Source: Bacteroidales bacterium (GTDB lineage Bacteria; Bacteroidota; Bacteroidia; Bacteroidales; JAADGE01). Taken from it: a DNA stretch of 56,322 nt. The stretch is from assembly GCA_021108035.1 (NCBI GenBank), contig JAIORQ010000013.1:1-56322 (forward strand). The letters are read 5' to 3'. The translations under genes and the position numbers were made by a program. Shown here piece after piece: positions 26,133 through 35,327 of the stretch. The first letter of the stretch is position 1. Each line of letters begins with the position of its first letter. The notes under the pieces were generated by a model. The model ran no database searches. It saw nothing but the letters and a program-made list of their open reading frames with translations, and was not told the DNA's origin.

Positions 26133-27980
26133 ATGGCAAATAAAAAACTTTTTACCGAATTTAAACCGACAAGCACAGAAGCTTGGGAAAAAAATATAAA
26201 TAAAGACCTGAAAGGTGCCGACTATGAAAAAAAACTTGTTACAAGGACTATTGAGGGTATTAATATAAAACCATATTACAGAATTGAAGATCTGTCGGAA
26301 CTTGAATATTTATCAACAAATCCGGGTGAGTTTCCGTTTGTAAGAACAAATAATACGATAAATAACTTTCATGAAATAAGACAAGATATAATTGTTGACG
26401 ATTTTATTTCGGCAAATAATAAAGCCAAAGAAATTATTTCAAAAGGTGTAACATCTTTAGGATTTGATCTTAATAAAATTGATAATATTGAATACAACAA
26501 TTTTTCTTCATTGCTGCAAGGAGTTGATATTGAGGGGGTTGAAATCAATTTTTTAAACGGCAAACTTGCCGGAAACATTTTAACTTTCTTGATAAAATAT
26601 ATTTCAGAAAATAATTTGAATTTTGATAAAATAAGAGGAGCCGTAGATTTTGATCCTCTCGGGCATAAAACAATTACAGATAAATGCTTTGAAGAATCAG
26701 GCGGAACTTGCAATTTTTCAAATAAATTAAAATCACTTTATAAACTTGTTGAAGATAAACTTCCGAATTTCAAAATATTATCTGTTAATGCACAACATTT
26801 CAGAAATGCAGGATCTACAGCCGTTCAGGAAGTTGCATTTGGCTTGGCCGCGGGCAGCGATTATTTGGCTAAAGCAACTGATGCCGGTATCAAAGCAAGT
26901 GATATTGCTCCGAGAATGAAGTTTACATTTGGTGCTGCTTCAAATTACTTTATGGAAATCGCAAAAATAAGAGCAAGCCGGATTTTATGGGCAAAAATCG
27001 TTGAAGCATACGGTGTTGAAGACAAATCAAAATGTGATATGTATATTCACTCTGTTACATGCGATTGGAACAAAACTGCATATGATCCTTATGTTAATGT
27101 TTTGAGAACAACAACAGAATCCATGTCTGCAATACTTGGCGGAACTGACTCTTTAACTGTAAATCCTTTTGACAGTTCTTTTGAAAAAGCGGATGATTTT
27201 TCAGAAAGAATTGCCCGAAATACACAAATCATTTTAAAAGAAGAAGCTTATTTTGATAAAGCGGTTGATCCTTCGGCCGGCTCCTATTATATTGAAAGCC
27301 TTACAAATTCAATTGCAGAACATGCTTGGAAATTATTCCTTGAAATTGAGAACAAAGGAGGTTATCATGAAGCATTCGATAAAGGAATCATTAAAGAAAA
27401 AATTGAAGAAACTGCTCGTCAAAGAGACATGAATATTGCTCAACGTAAAGAAATACTTCTCGGTACTAATCAATATCCTGACAGAACAGAAAAGATTAAA
27501 CTTTCAGGTAAAAGCAATATTACTGCAAATGATAAAGCACTTAAACTGTACCGTGCGGCAGAAGCTTTTGAAGAATTAAGACAAAAAACCGAAAAGGCAG
27601 AAAAAATTCCTAAAGTATTTATGTTGACGATAGGAAATCTTTCCATGAGAAAAGCCAGAGCTGCTTTTGTATCAAATTTCTTTGCTTGTGCCGGATTTGA
27701 GATCATTGATAATCCGGGGTTTAAAACAATTGAAGAGGGAGTTAATGCATGTCTTAAAGCGGAAGCTGATATTACAGTAATTTGCAGTTCTGATGATGAA
27801 TATTCCGATATTGTCCCTGTTATCTTTAAAAAATTAAAAGAAAAATCTATTGTCGCAGTTGCCGGTTATCCGAAGAACAGCATAGATGCTTTTAAAAACT
27901 TTGGAGTTGAACATTTTATTCATGTAAAATCCAATGTTTTGGAATCGTTGTCAATGTTTCAAACTAAATTGGGTCTGTAA
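26133..27980 (+). CDS. mutA: Methylmalonyl-CoA mutase small (beta) subunit
   Basis: MutA is the structural, non-catalytic partner of MutB in the heterodimeric B12-dependent mutase that interconverts succinyl-CoA and methylmalonyl-CoA. The 615-residue protein has the TIM-barrel mutase domain (TSTEAWEKNINKDLKGADYE, NAGSTAVQEVAFGLAAGSDY, DPSAGSYYIESLTNSIAEHA). Its C-terminal B12-fold domain starts VFMLTIGNLSMRKARAAFVS, where the cobalamin DxHxxG motif is missing, as is normal for the small subunit. TAAATTTG at 26112-26119 is a possible -7 element. The gene for MutB lies 15.8 kb downstream at 43803 rather than directly adjacent, which is unusual. Confidence 0.95.
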   Translation: MANKKLFTEFKPTSTEAWEKNINKDLKGADYEKKLVTRTIEGINIKPYYRIEDLSELEYLSTNPGEFPFVRTNNTINNFHEIRQDIIVDDFISANNKAKEIISKGVTSLGFDLNKIDNIEYNNFSSLLQGVDIEGVEINFLNGKLAGNILTFLIKYISENNLNFDKIRGAVDFDPLGHKTITDKCFEESGGTCNFSNKLKSLYKLVEDKLPNFKILSVNAQHFRNAGSTAVQEVAFGLAAGSDYLAKATDAGIKASDIAPRMKFTFGAASNYFMEIAKIRASRILWAKIVEAYGVEDKSKCDMYIHSVTCDWNKTAYDPYVNVLRTTTESMSAILGGTDSLTVNPFDSSFEKADDFSERIARNTQIILKEEAYFDKAVDPSAGSYYIESLTNSIAEHAWKLFLEIENKGGYHEAFDKGIIKEKIEETARQRDMNIAQRKEILLGTNQYPDRTEKIKLSGKSNITANDKALKLYRAAEAFEELRQKTEKAEKIPKVFMLTIGNLSMRKARAAFVSNFFACAGFEIIDNPGFKTIEEGVNACLKAEADITVICSSDDEYSDIVPVIFKKLKEKSIVAVAGYPKNSIDAFKNFGVEHFIHVKSNVLESLSMFQTKLGL

Positions 27981-28285
27981 TATTACAGGTTTTTATTTTG
28001 GCAAAAAAGCCGACAAATGTCTGAATTAAAAATGTCTGAAACATTGTTAAATTGTTTCATTGCCAAATTGTTAAAAAACAAACAACAAAATTATAGACAA
28101 GCTCGAAAAAAATCGGTACGACTTGTTCCGATTATTTCGGAAAACTATGTTTGTTTATAATTTTCAGTACCGGCTTACATCATATAAAAAAAATCATTTT
28201 GTGATCATATGAAATAAAAAAGTTGTATATTTGCGGATAATTACATCTTTTACTCTTTTAATGGCCGGTGTTAATATACAACGCT
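27981..28285. other. Gene-free gap with inverted repeats and a -7 promoter-like box
   Basis: No gene is seen. TTGTTAAATTGTTTCATTGCC-like words near 28045-28078 resemble the ATTGTT repeat family found elsewhere in the window. AATCGG and CCGATT form a short stem near 28110-28135, and AAAATTATA and TATAATTTT another around it, possibly ending the mutA transcript. TATATTTG at 28226-28233 fits a -7 element for the permease gene; the nearest TTG (28199-28201) is 24 bases upstream, slightly beyond the usual spacing. Confidence 0.4.
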
Positions 28286-29539
28286 ATGATCTCTTATATA
28301 AAAGCATATATTATTGAATTCATTAATTTATGCAATGAAATGTCTCCGTATTTATTGCTTGGGTTCATATTTGCAGGAATATTACATGTTTACATAAAAA
28401 AGGAAAAAACAGTAAAATATCTCGGCAAGAAAAACTTGCGATCAGTCATAAACGCTGCCCTAATCGGCATTCCCCTACCCTTATGTTCTTGTGGTGTAAT
28501 TCCTACAGGTGTGTCATTTTCAAAAAACGGTGCTGCTAAAGGTGCTTCAGTTTCATTCTTAATATCAACACCGCAAACAGGTGTTGACTCCATATTAGTT
28601 ACTTATTCAATGCTGGGACTTCCATTTGCTGTTGTCAGGCCGATCATTGCATTTTTTACGGGAATTTTCGGAGGCGGATTAACAAATATGGTTGATAAAG
28701 CAGAATATACTAAAACGACTTCTGGATTAAGTAATGAAAATCAAAGCCAAACAAAATTTAAGCGTTTTTTGAATTATGCTTTTGTAGAATTTTTGCAAGA
28801 TATATCAAAATGGTTATTGATTGGTTTAGCATTGGCTGCATTGATTTCTGTTGTAATACCGGATGACTTTTTTACAACTTATATCAACAGCCCTCTTATA
28901 AACATGCTGATAGTTTTGGCTGCATCAATCCCTTTATATGTCTGTGCAACAGGATCGGTTCCCATAGCTGCCGTACTGTTAATGAAAGGATTATCTCCCG
29001 GAGCTGCATTGGTTTTTTTAATGGCAGGACCGGCAACTAACATTGCAACCATGACAGTAATAGGAAATTCTATGGGCAGGAAAACATTAATTACCTATCT
29101 AATATCCATAATCGGAGGAGCAATATTTTTTGGATTGATCATAGACTATTTATTCCCGTCAGACTTTTTTACATCATTTATTATTTCGGGAGATCACAGC
29201 GGAAGCCATATTTTGCCGCATTGGTTTATGATTACATCTTCAATAGTATTGGGACTGTTAATTATTAACGGATATATCCGAAAGTATTTCATAAAACCGA
29301 AATCATTAAACACTGATACCGACAATATGAAAACAATAAAGATAAAAGTAACAGGTATGACATGCAATCATTGCAAAATGTCTGTTGAAACAAACCTCAA
29401 AAAAATTGACGGATTAAATGTCATTAATGCTGATGTTTCAAATGAAGAAGTTGAAATCATCGGAGAACAAGTTGATCTTAAAAAAGTTGAAGAAACTGTT
29501 AAGGGATTGGGGTATGAGTATGGAGGGATTCTGAATTAA
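28286..29539 (+). CDS. SO_0444-type metal efflux permease with C-terminal HMA domain
   Basis: This is an inner-membrane permease of the two-domain DUF318 (SO_0444, Cu/Zn efflux) type. The start is taken at MISYIKAYIIEFINLCNEMS, giving 417 residues; a GTG 18 bases upstream is an alternative. Two inverted membrane halves carry the signature LIGIPLPLCSCGVIPTGVSF, with its Cys-Ser-Cys metal site, and the second-half counterpart SIPLYVCATGSVPIAAVLLM followed by FLMAGPATNIAT. After the last helix a heavy-metal-associated domain is fused (about 350-417) with the metal-binding GMTCNHCKMSVETNLKK. The HMA fusion suggests that copper or zinc is captured in the cytosol and passed to the pore. No metal regulator is adjacent. 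Confidence 0.85.
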   Translation: MISYIKAYIIEFINLCNEMSPYLLLGFIFAGILHVYIKKEKTVKYLGKKNLRSVINAALIGIPLPLCSCGVIPTGVSFSKNGAAKGASVSFLISTPQTGVDSILVTYSMLGLPFAVVRPIIAFFTGIFGGGLTNMVDKAEYTKTTSGLSNENQSQTKFKRFLNYAFVEFLQDISKWLLIGLALAALISVVIPDDFFTTYINSPLINMLIVLAASIPLYVCATGSVPIAAVLLMKGLSPGAALVFLMAGPATNIATMTVIGNSMGRKTLITYLISIIGGAIFFGLIIDYLFPSDFFTSFIISGDHSGSHILPHWFMITSSIVLGLLIINGYIRKYFIKPKSLNTDTDNMKTIKIKVTGMTCNHCKMSVETNLKKIDGLNVINADVSNEEVEIIGEQVDLKKVEETVKGLGYEYGGILN

Positions 29540-29592
29540 GTCGCTGTTAATAAGCAAATTGCATCTTAACACTCATGCCTTTAATAACTTTC

Positions 29593-29710
29593 AAAATATC
29601 GAATAATGAATACTGAATTTAGAATATCGAAATAAACAAATTGTATTTCCATCTATATTTAAAAGAGTTACTTCATTATTCAAAATTCAGTATTCGATAT
29701 TCATCATTCA
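29593..29710. repeat. ATTCAGTATTCGATATTC-type palindrome between convergent genes
   Basis: GAATACTGAATTT (29608-29620) and AAATTCAGTATTC (29683-29695) are exact reverse complements, with imperfect extension on both sides built from the words GAATAATGAA and GAATATCGAA. It fills the 190-base space between the permease gene and the convergent membrane-protein gene, and could serve as a bidirectional terminator. Confidence 0.7.
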
Positions 29711-29728
29711 AATTATCTTGAAATCAGA

Positions 29729-30889
29729 CTACAAAGAACAAAAATACATCTCATCCCCAACATCCGGCACAAAAGGAGTATTCAAAAAATTTGTTGTGTC
29801 GCTTTCTTCAACCAAAGGTTTTATAACACACAAAATTGTGCAATATCCTTTCAACCAAACTGCCGGTGATCTTGTTCCGCTTTCATTATTGACATATACA
29901 TCTCTGAACCACCAGTTGAAATTATCTGCCGGAATATCTATTTTTTGCAGAACATCTGTTATTTCTTTTTGTTCATTTATCCATTTTTTTTGAAGTTCTT
30001 TTGTTGACAAATCGGGATAAGATGTTGTGTCTTCATATTTAATAATCCACTTAACAGGAACTTCAAACGTATAATGATAGGTGTCGCCGACAAAGCGAGC
30101 TTGTTCTCTGCTGACTGCATCACTAAAATTAATTTTTGAATCCGGATATTTTTGATTTAATAAATTTACGACTACTTGATCCTCCGGCTTGTATCCCATT
30201 TTATATGAAATGAATCGGGCATCAGCATAATATCTTTGGCTTTCTCTAACAATATCATTATCCTTAACAGATGTATAAAACTCAAATAATTTTGATGCTC
30301 TGACTTTGGGTTTTGAATCTCCTCCCGAAAAAGCATCAGCAATTGTGTTTAAAATTTCTTTATTATTTCCTAATCCGCATGCGTGTATGAAGATCTCTGT
30401 CTCATTGTCAATAATTGAATCGGATAATCGGATTAATGAATCATTCTCCATATATTCACTTATTCGTTCAGATGTTGCACGTTTTGAGTGAGGTGTTACT
30501 TTTACGCTCAAACCTAACCATTGATTGCCGTGAGATACAAGATTTATTAAACCCCACGGCATTTGGCCGGCAGGTTGATTTTCTTTTAAATAATCTTGAA
30601 CTTCCAATAAAGACCTGCAATTTGTTACGACCTGTTCTGTTTTTCCCTCTTCATTAAATAAATAATAATTAGTTGCTTCGGCATAGAACGGATTATCTAA
30701 TTCTTTATCCTCACCAAGAATAAAAGTTATACTTTCTCTTTTTAATTTTTCTTTTGCAAAATGATCTTTAATAATTACATCCCCGGATTTTTGAACTTTA
30801 TTATCAGTGTTCATTATTGAAATGAATTTTATTATTGCAAAAGTTAACAGAATTAAGGGAATCAATATTTTATAATTAAAATTTTTCAT
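29729..30889 (-). CDS. Membrane-anchored protein with possible clan CD (caspase-fold) protease core
   Basis: I do not recognise a named family. The 386-residue protein has an N-terminal hydrophobic anchor (ILIPLILLTFAIIKFISI, about 8-25) and a probably periplasmic body. The segment PWGLINLVSHGNQWLGLSVK (H120) is followed about 50 residues later by ETEIFIHACGLGNNKEIL (C171). A hydrophobic strand ending in H-G, then a hydrophobic strand ending in A-C-x-x-G, is the dyad pattern of clan CD cysteine peptidases (caspases, gingipains, CHAT). The C-terminal part, with tryptophan-rich DNFNWWFRDVYVNNESGTRS, is unfamiliar. It lies 113 bases downstream of the VIT-VWA gene on the same strand, with a palindromic repeat between. 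A non-proteolytic fold with a chance match remains possible. Confidence 0.5.
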   Translation of the reverse strand: MKNFNYKILIPLILLTFAIIKFISIMNTDNKVQKSGDVIIKDHFAKEKLKRESITFILGEDKELDNPFYAEATNYYLFNEEGKTEQVVTNCRSLLEVQDYLKENQPAGQMPWGLINLVSHGNQWLGLSVKVTPHSKRATSERISEYMENDSLIRLSDSIIDNETEIFIHACGLGNNKEILNTIADAFSGGDSKPKVRASKLFEFYTSVKDNDIVRESQRYYADARFISYKMGYKPEDQVVVNLLNQKYPDSKINFSDAVSREQARFVGDTYHYTFEVPVKWIIKYEDTTSYPDLSTKELQKKWINEQKEITDVLQKIDIPADNFNWWFRDVYVNNESGTRSPAVWLKGYCTILCVIKPLVEESDTTNFLNTPFVPDVGDEMYFCSL

Positions 30890-30932
30890 TGGTCAGATTT
30901 TTAGTTGGTTAATAAAATTTATATCTTGTAAA

Positions 30933-31000
30933 GGCGCCAAGACGCAAAGTTTAGAACTTGTATCTTTTAAAAACTTTGCGACTTTGCGGCTTTGCGTGAT
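30933..31000. repeat. CTTTGCG word repeat with hairpin
   Basis: CGCAAAGTTT (30943-30952) pairs exactly with AAACTTTGCG (30971-30980). The right arm continues with further CTTTGCG words (ACTTTGCGGCTTTGCGTG), and the left arm is preceded by GGCGCCAAGA. It lies between the VIT-VWA gene and the downstream membrane-protein gene, where it could act as a processing or termination element. Confidence 0.65.
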
Positions 31001-31002
31001 AC

Positions 31003-33243
31003 TTAAAACTTAATTTGAAATTCCCATTCTTTATTCAACTTATACTTTTTAAAATTGTAATTTCTGATTGCTTCACTAATACATGCTTTAATTTCTTTGC
31101 TTACCATATTGCCTTTGATATTAACTTTCTTTACATTTCCGGCTGCATCAATGATGACTTCAATGATGTCAATATCAAACAGATAATTCTCAAAGCAATC
31201 ATTTAATTTGCTCATCAGAGTATTATTAATATCTGAAACAACTTTCTTTTCAATTTCTAAAGAGAATTCCGAGTCCATATTGATACTTCTGTGAAAACTG
31301 AAAGACAATTCAGAATCATCAACTTCCATTTCGAAACCAACTGCTGAATTAGGCACACCTTCAGGAAGAGGTAATGATTGCTTAACTGTTTTTATATTAC
31401 CGTTATCATTTACAACTTGCTCATCTATAGCTATGAATGAAGTATATGCTGTCATCAAATTATACTTTAATCCGAGATTCGTAACTTCTTTAACTCTTTT
31501 ATCATCATATCTTAAATTATTATAATCATCAAGCATTTGAATTTTCTTTCTTGCCCATAAATATCTTATTGCAGAATTCTTTTTATCCGGTTTATATTCC
31601 GATACATTAAATGATTTCTTATAAGATTTTTTTCCTGCAAATCCTTTAATTTTAATTACACCTTTGGGATTACCTTTGTATTTACCGAATATTATTACCG
31701 GGCGTTCGGCCAACACATCAGGAACAGTAATCGGTTCAATATCATATGCTTCAAAATTGACAAAAGACTTTTTAACTTGAGTCAATACAGGTTTGTTAAT
31801 GTATTGCCTGAATTTTTCAGCTTCAATATTTGCTTCTTTTTCATTTAAAACAATTAAAGGTTCTCCTTGCCCCACATGAGCCATTCCCTCTATAAGATGT
31901 CTGTTAACTCCCGCTCCTATTCCGAAAGCAAACACATTGGCATTATCACAATTATTTCTGATTAAATCAAATGCTTGCTTTTCTACGCTGATATAACCGT
32001 CAGTTACAATGATGAATGAACGAGATAAAGCTTCATCATGTCTCGGTAAACTTAAAGCTTTTGTTAAAGCAGGCAGCAATCTTGTACTTCCTCCTCCTTT
32101 TTGGGTACCAATAAATTTAATGCCTTTTTCAATATTCGCTTCATTTGCGTTTAAAGATTCTTCCGCCATCCAACCGGATGATCCTGCAAACAGCAAAATA
32201 TTGAATTTATCAGTCGGGCGAAGATTAACGACGAGATTGCGAAGTAACTTTTTTGTTACCGACATAGGGAATCCTCTCATTGATCCCGAAACATCAACAA
32301 TAAAGACATATTCACGAGGCGGAATATCTTTTATCACAACTTTCTTGGGTGGTTGAACCATTAATAAAAAGAAGTTCTCATCACCATGTTCATACAACAT
32401 TAATCCTGATTCAATTTGGTCGCCCGATAATTGATATTCCAAAACAAAATCTTTGTTACCTCCTTTGATTTCTGACTTATCCAAATCAATAACAGCTTTG
32501 CTTGTATTTGGATATTTAATATTTACTTTATGCGTTTTGCAACTTACATTTTGAATGGGCATTCCGGTTGATAAGTTAATATCAATATCAAAATTATATA
32601 AAGGCATTTCACCTGACTTTTGATAAGGTGTACTTGTATAATCATTTGATGAGCCTCCTTCCGTATATCTGGGTCCGACAACGGTCGGATATACAAATTT
32701 ATATACATTCTTTTCGGGAATAATGATCTCTGTATATTTCAAACTTACGGTTATCATATCTCCCGGCATTATGTTGGCAACATTCATTTGAAACACATTC
32801 GGGCGTGATTGTTCGAGCAAAGATGTTCGTTTTCCCTCTGATTTTGCTTTCTCATAGTCTGCACGAGCTTTATTTTTCTCTTCTATCTTTGCAATGATCT
32901 TTCTGTTCCCTACAGTCATTTCCATGGCATATATTGCCGCATTAGAAGATGCAGGAAATGTGTAGATTGCCTCAATCGGGCTTTTCCCGTCATTTTTATA
33001 AACCTGATTAATAGTTACATCAGCAATGACACCTACAATGTTTACAATTGCACTTGTTTTCTTTAAAGGCAATTGTTCGTTATCCGGATTATCACTTAAT
33101 ACAATAAAATAAGGTGATCCGGTTTTGTCTTCAGAACTTGTTTGAGCATTAGCATAAATTGCAACTATGCAAATAAGCATAATCATTAATCCTGCTTTTT
33201 TCAGATTTAAAAATTTCGATGATTGGTTTGTTAGATTTTTCAT
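31003..33243 (-). CDS. VIT and VWA domain protein with TonB/AgmX-like C-terminus
   Basis: This is a secreted or periplasmic protein of 746 residues. The start MKNLTNQSSKF at 33243 is preferred over one eight codons upstream because GGAGG lies just before it. A signal peptide (LKKAGLMIMLICIVAIYANA) is followed by a VIT domain (about 45-165) with VNIVGVIADVTINQVYKNDG, EAIYTFPASSNAAIYAMEM and RPNVFQMNVANIMPGD. A VWA domain (about 300-470) then begins YVFIVDVSGSMRGFPMS with an intact DxSxS metal site. The final 60 residues (VIIDAAGNVKKVNIKG ... IKACISEAIRNYNFKKYKL) resemble the AgmX/PglI-TonB C-terminal fold. VIT-VWA proteins are often adhesive or complex-organising; the role here is unknown. Confidence 0.85.
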   Translation of the reverse strand: MKNLTNQSSKFLNLKKAGLMIMLICIVAIYANAQTSSEDKTGSPYFIVLSDNPDNEQLPLKKTSAIVNIVGVIADVTINQVYKNDGKSPIEAIYTFPASSNAAIYAMEMTVGNRKIIAKIEEKNKARADYEKAKSEGKRTSLLEQSRPNVFQMNVANIMPGDMITVSLKYTEIIIPEKNVYKFVYPTVVGPRYTEGGSSNDYTSTPYQKSGEMPLYNFDIDINLSTGMPIQNVSCKTHKVNIKYPNTSKAVIDLDKSEIKGGNKDFVLEYQLSGDQIESGLMLYEHGDENFFLLMVQPPKKVVIKDIPPREYVFIVDVSGSMRGFPMSVTKKLLRNLVVNLRPTDKFNILLFAGSSGWMAEESLNANEANIEKGIKFIGTQKGGGSTRLLPALTKALSLPRHDEALSRSFIIVTDGYISVEKQAFDLIRNNCDNANVFAFGIGAGVNRHLIEGMAHVGQGEPLIVLNEKEANIEAEKFRQYINKPVLTQVKKSFVNFEAYDIEPITVPDVLAERPVIIFGKYKGNPKGVIKIKGFAGKKSYKKSFNVSEYKPDKKNSAIRYLWARKKIQMLDDYNNLRYDDKRVKEVTNLGLKYNLMTAYTSFIAIDEQVVNDNGNIKTVKQSLPLPEGVPNSAVGFEMEVDDSELSFSFHRSINMDSEFSLEIEKKVVSDINNTLMSKLNDCFENYLFDIDIIEVIIDAAGNVKKVNIKGNMVSKEIKACISEAIRNYNFKKYKLNKEWEFQIKF

Positions 33244-33437
33244 TTTTATTTCCTCCGTTTTTAACATAAATAAATTAATTTTGATGTAAAGATATGGCGG
33301 AAATATCTATAAAATAAGAGCTTTACAATAAGTGTAGGGCTTTTTTTGATAAGTGTTGAGGATGGAGAATAAGTGTTTTTTTAAAGGTTGGTTTTTTTGT
33401 AATTATAAGCAAGTCCGAAAAGTAAAAAATAAAAAAA

Positions 33438-33529
33438 TGCCACTAAAACACCAAATCACTAAATCTCACAAAGTTCTTAATATCAATATTTTATTTTGTG
33501 AGTTTTTGTGTTTTCGTGACTTTGTGGCA
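33438..33529. repeat. CTTTGTGG/CACTAAA word palindrome
   Basis: The 337-base space between the VIT-VWA gene and the response regulator contains two 35-base arms (33438-33472 and 33495-33529) that are imperfect reverse complements. They begin TGCCACTAAAACACC and end GTGACTTTGTGGCA. Each arm is made of 8-9-base words of the type CACnAAAn. No gene is otherwise visible in this gap. Confidence 0.7.
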
Positions 33530-33580
33530 AAAACCTTTTTCCGGAACTGACTCAATAATGAACAAGAAATCATAAAGTTT

Positions 33581-34327
33581 TTACGAATTAATCATATCCA
33601 ACAAATTATTTCTTTTTCTGAAAGACACCGGAACATTTGAACCATCTGTCATAACAGCATAACCACCGTCTTTTTTTATATATTCTTTAAGATAATTGAA
33701 GTTGATTAAATGGGAATGATGCACTCTCACAAATGAAAATTCATCAAGCAAATTTTCGTATTCTTTGAGGTTTTTAGTTGTAACAATCTCTTCTTTATTA
33801 TTCAGATAGAAAATAGTATAACTGCCTTGAGATTCGCATCTTACGATATCTTTAACATAAACCATTATCACTTTATCAGCACTGCTTAACGCAATTCTTT
33901 TACTGTCGGGTTGGATCTCTTTTATATTTTCGAGCAGCAAGTTAATGCTTTCATTAATACTGTCTTTTACAGGCCCTTTTTCCAGTTTATTTACGGCTTC
34001 AACTAATTCGTCAGGATCAATTGGTTTAAGGAGATAATCCAATGCACTGAATTTTATTGCTTTAATACCGTATGTATCTAATGCAGTTGTAAAAATAACT
34101 TGAAAATCAAACTTTCCCAAGTGTTCAAGAATATCAAAACCGGTTCCGTCACCGAGTTGAATATCCAAAAAAACAACATCGGGCTTTTTTAATGTAATTA
34201 CATTTATACCTGATTCAACGCTGTCAGCCTCACCAATAACAGAAATTTGCGGACAATATCTTTTCAAATCATCTGCTAATGTTATTCGGGAGTTTTCTAT
34301 GTCGTCTATTATAATTGCTTTGAACAT
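33581..34327 (-). CDS. LytTR-type response regulator
   Basis: The 248-residue protein has a receiver domain (1-120) with the acidic pair IIIDDIENS, phospho-acceptor D55 in VVFLDIQLGDGTGFDIL, the T/S switch FTTALDTYGIKAIKF and the K of LLKPIDPDELVEAV. A LytTR DNA-binding domain follows (about 145-248), with SADKVIMVYVKDIVRCESQG, FVRVHHSHLINFNYLKEYIK and VPVSFRKRNNLLDM. Such regulators pair with LytS-type kinases. The matching kinase gene is at 37359-40403 on the same strand, upstream in transcription, but a three-gene block on the other strand separates them. The regulator is therefore probably expressed from its own promoter near 34330-34400, back to back with the HNH gene. Confidence 0.92.
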   Translation of the reverse strand: MFKAIIIDDIENSRITLADDLKRYCPQISVIGEADSVESGINVITLKKPDVVFLDIQLGDGTGFDILEHLGKFDFQVIFTTALDTYGIKAIKFSALDYLLKPIDPDELVEAVNKLEKGPVKDSINESINLLLENIKEIQPDSKRIALSSADKVIMVYVKDIVRCESQGSYTIFYLNNKEEIVTTKNLKEYENLLDEFSFVRVHHSHLINFNYLKEYIKKDGGYAVMTDGSNVPVSFRKRNNLLDMINS

Positions 34328-34382
34328 CTTATATGCGATTAAACAAAACTAATAAAAAATTCTTACATTCAACAGAAAATAT

Positions 34383-34390
34383 TACTTTTG
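34383..34390 (+). promoter_or_regulatory. Candidate -7 promoter element before the HNH gene
   Basis: TACTTTTG matches TAnnTTTG and lies 23 bases before the ATG at 34414. A clear TTG -33 box is not seen. The position favours the start at 34414 over an in-frame ATG at 34333. Confidence 0.45.
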
Positions 34391-34413
34391 AATTTTACCT
34401 TTTGAATAAAATA

Positions 34414-35325
34414 ATGGGTACTTCTGCAAGGAATTATACAACTTCAACAATAAAAAGATTATTCAATTTTGCTAATAATCAATGTGCCAAACCAGGTTGC
34501 ACAAATAAAATAGTTGCAGAAGACGGCAAAACTTTAATAGGGCAGATTGCCCATATTGAGGCAGCAAGTGAAAAAGGACCGAGATATAACCCCAAAATGA
34601 CAGACACAGAGAGAGCTGATTTCCCAAACTTGATACTTTTGTGTGATGAACATCATAAAATAATTGACAATAAAGAAAACGAAAAAAAATATCCAAGAAA
34701 ATTATTATGGGAGTGGAAAAAAGAACACGAAGCAAAATCCGAAAAAGATAAATATGAAGTACCTGATGAAATTGTTGAACAAATAATAAATAAATTAGAA
34801 GAGTTGTTTTCAGAATTTTTAATAAATTATTCATCTTTTGATGAAGTTAAAGACTTCGGAATTCTTGAAAATATTTTTGATTACATATTTAGCAACGTTT
34901 TAGAAGAAAAAGAAGTCTATGAAATAACTGAAAATGAAATAGTTGAATTAAAAATAAAAATTCCTTTAAATTTTGGTTCTTATGATAAGAAAATAATAGA
35001 ACAATATTTTATTGATTTATGGAATCGCAAAGCAATAATTGAACGATTTATAGGAAATGAGAATCAAGAGAAAGTAAAAGCATTAAAAATAGATATTCAA
35101 AGAAGTTATAGAAAATTAAAAAATTCGAAAGATATACAAACTCCGATAAAAGATTTTTCAATTATTGAAGAAATGTCAAAAAAATACATCCCCCAAATAA
35201 ATATTAGCAATCCTGATTATTTTGCTAATTCTATTGCACTTATTTTATATTTTTTTGAAATTTGCGATTTTGGAAAAAAAACAGAAAATGAAAAGAAAAA
35301 TGATTCCCAATTAAATTTATTTTAG
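34414..35325 (+). CDS. HNH endonuclease effector of an ABC-3C conflict system
   Basis: The 303-residue protein starts MGTSARNYTTSTIKRLFNFA. Its first 100 residues form an HNH nuclease: C24 and C29 (QCAKPGCTN), H47 in IGQIAHIEAASEKGPRYNP, N72 and C77-x-x-H80-H81 in FPNLILLCDEHHKIID. A helical C-terminal half (about 120-303) has no catalytic motif and would be the ABC-3C C-terminal docking domain. Two tightly packed genes follow: a two-base gap to the middle component, then a one-base overlap with the ATPase. In the ABC-three-component systems described by Aravind and colleagues, the nuclease is the effector released or activated by the DUF2326 ATPase on detecting invading nucleic acid. That function is inferred here from architecture. 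Confidence 0.82.
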   Translation: MGTSARNYTTSTIKRLFNFANNQCAKPGCTNKIVAEDGKTLIGQIAHIEAASEKGPRYNPKMTDTERADFPNLILLCDEHHKIIDNKENEKKYPRKLLWEWKKEHEAKSEKDKYEVPDEIVEQIINKLEELFSEFLINYSSFDEVKDFGILENIFDYIFSNVLEEKEVYEITENEIVELKIKIPLNFGSYDKKIIEQYFIDLWNRKAIIERFIGNENQEKVKALKIDIQRSYRKLKNSKDIQTPIKDFSIIEEMSKKYIPQINISNPDYFANSIALILYFFEICDFGKKTENEKKNDSQLNLF

Positions 35326-35327
35326 GT

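Noticed and set aside
33353-33550. 65-residue plus-strand frame in the gap upstream of the VIT-VWA gene
   Set aside because: It runs through the CTTTGTGG palindrome and has no ribosome-binding site or recognisable product; it is a by-product of the repeat.
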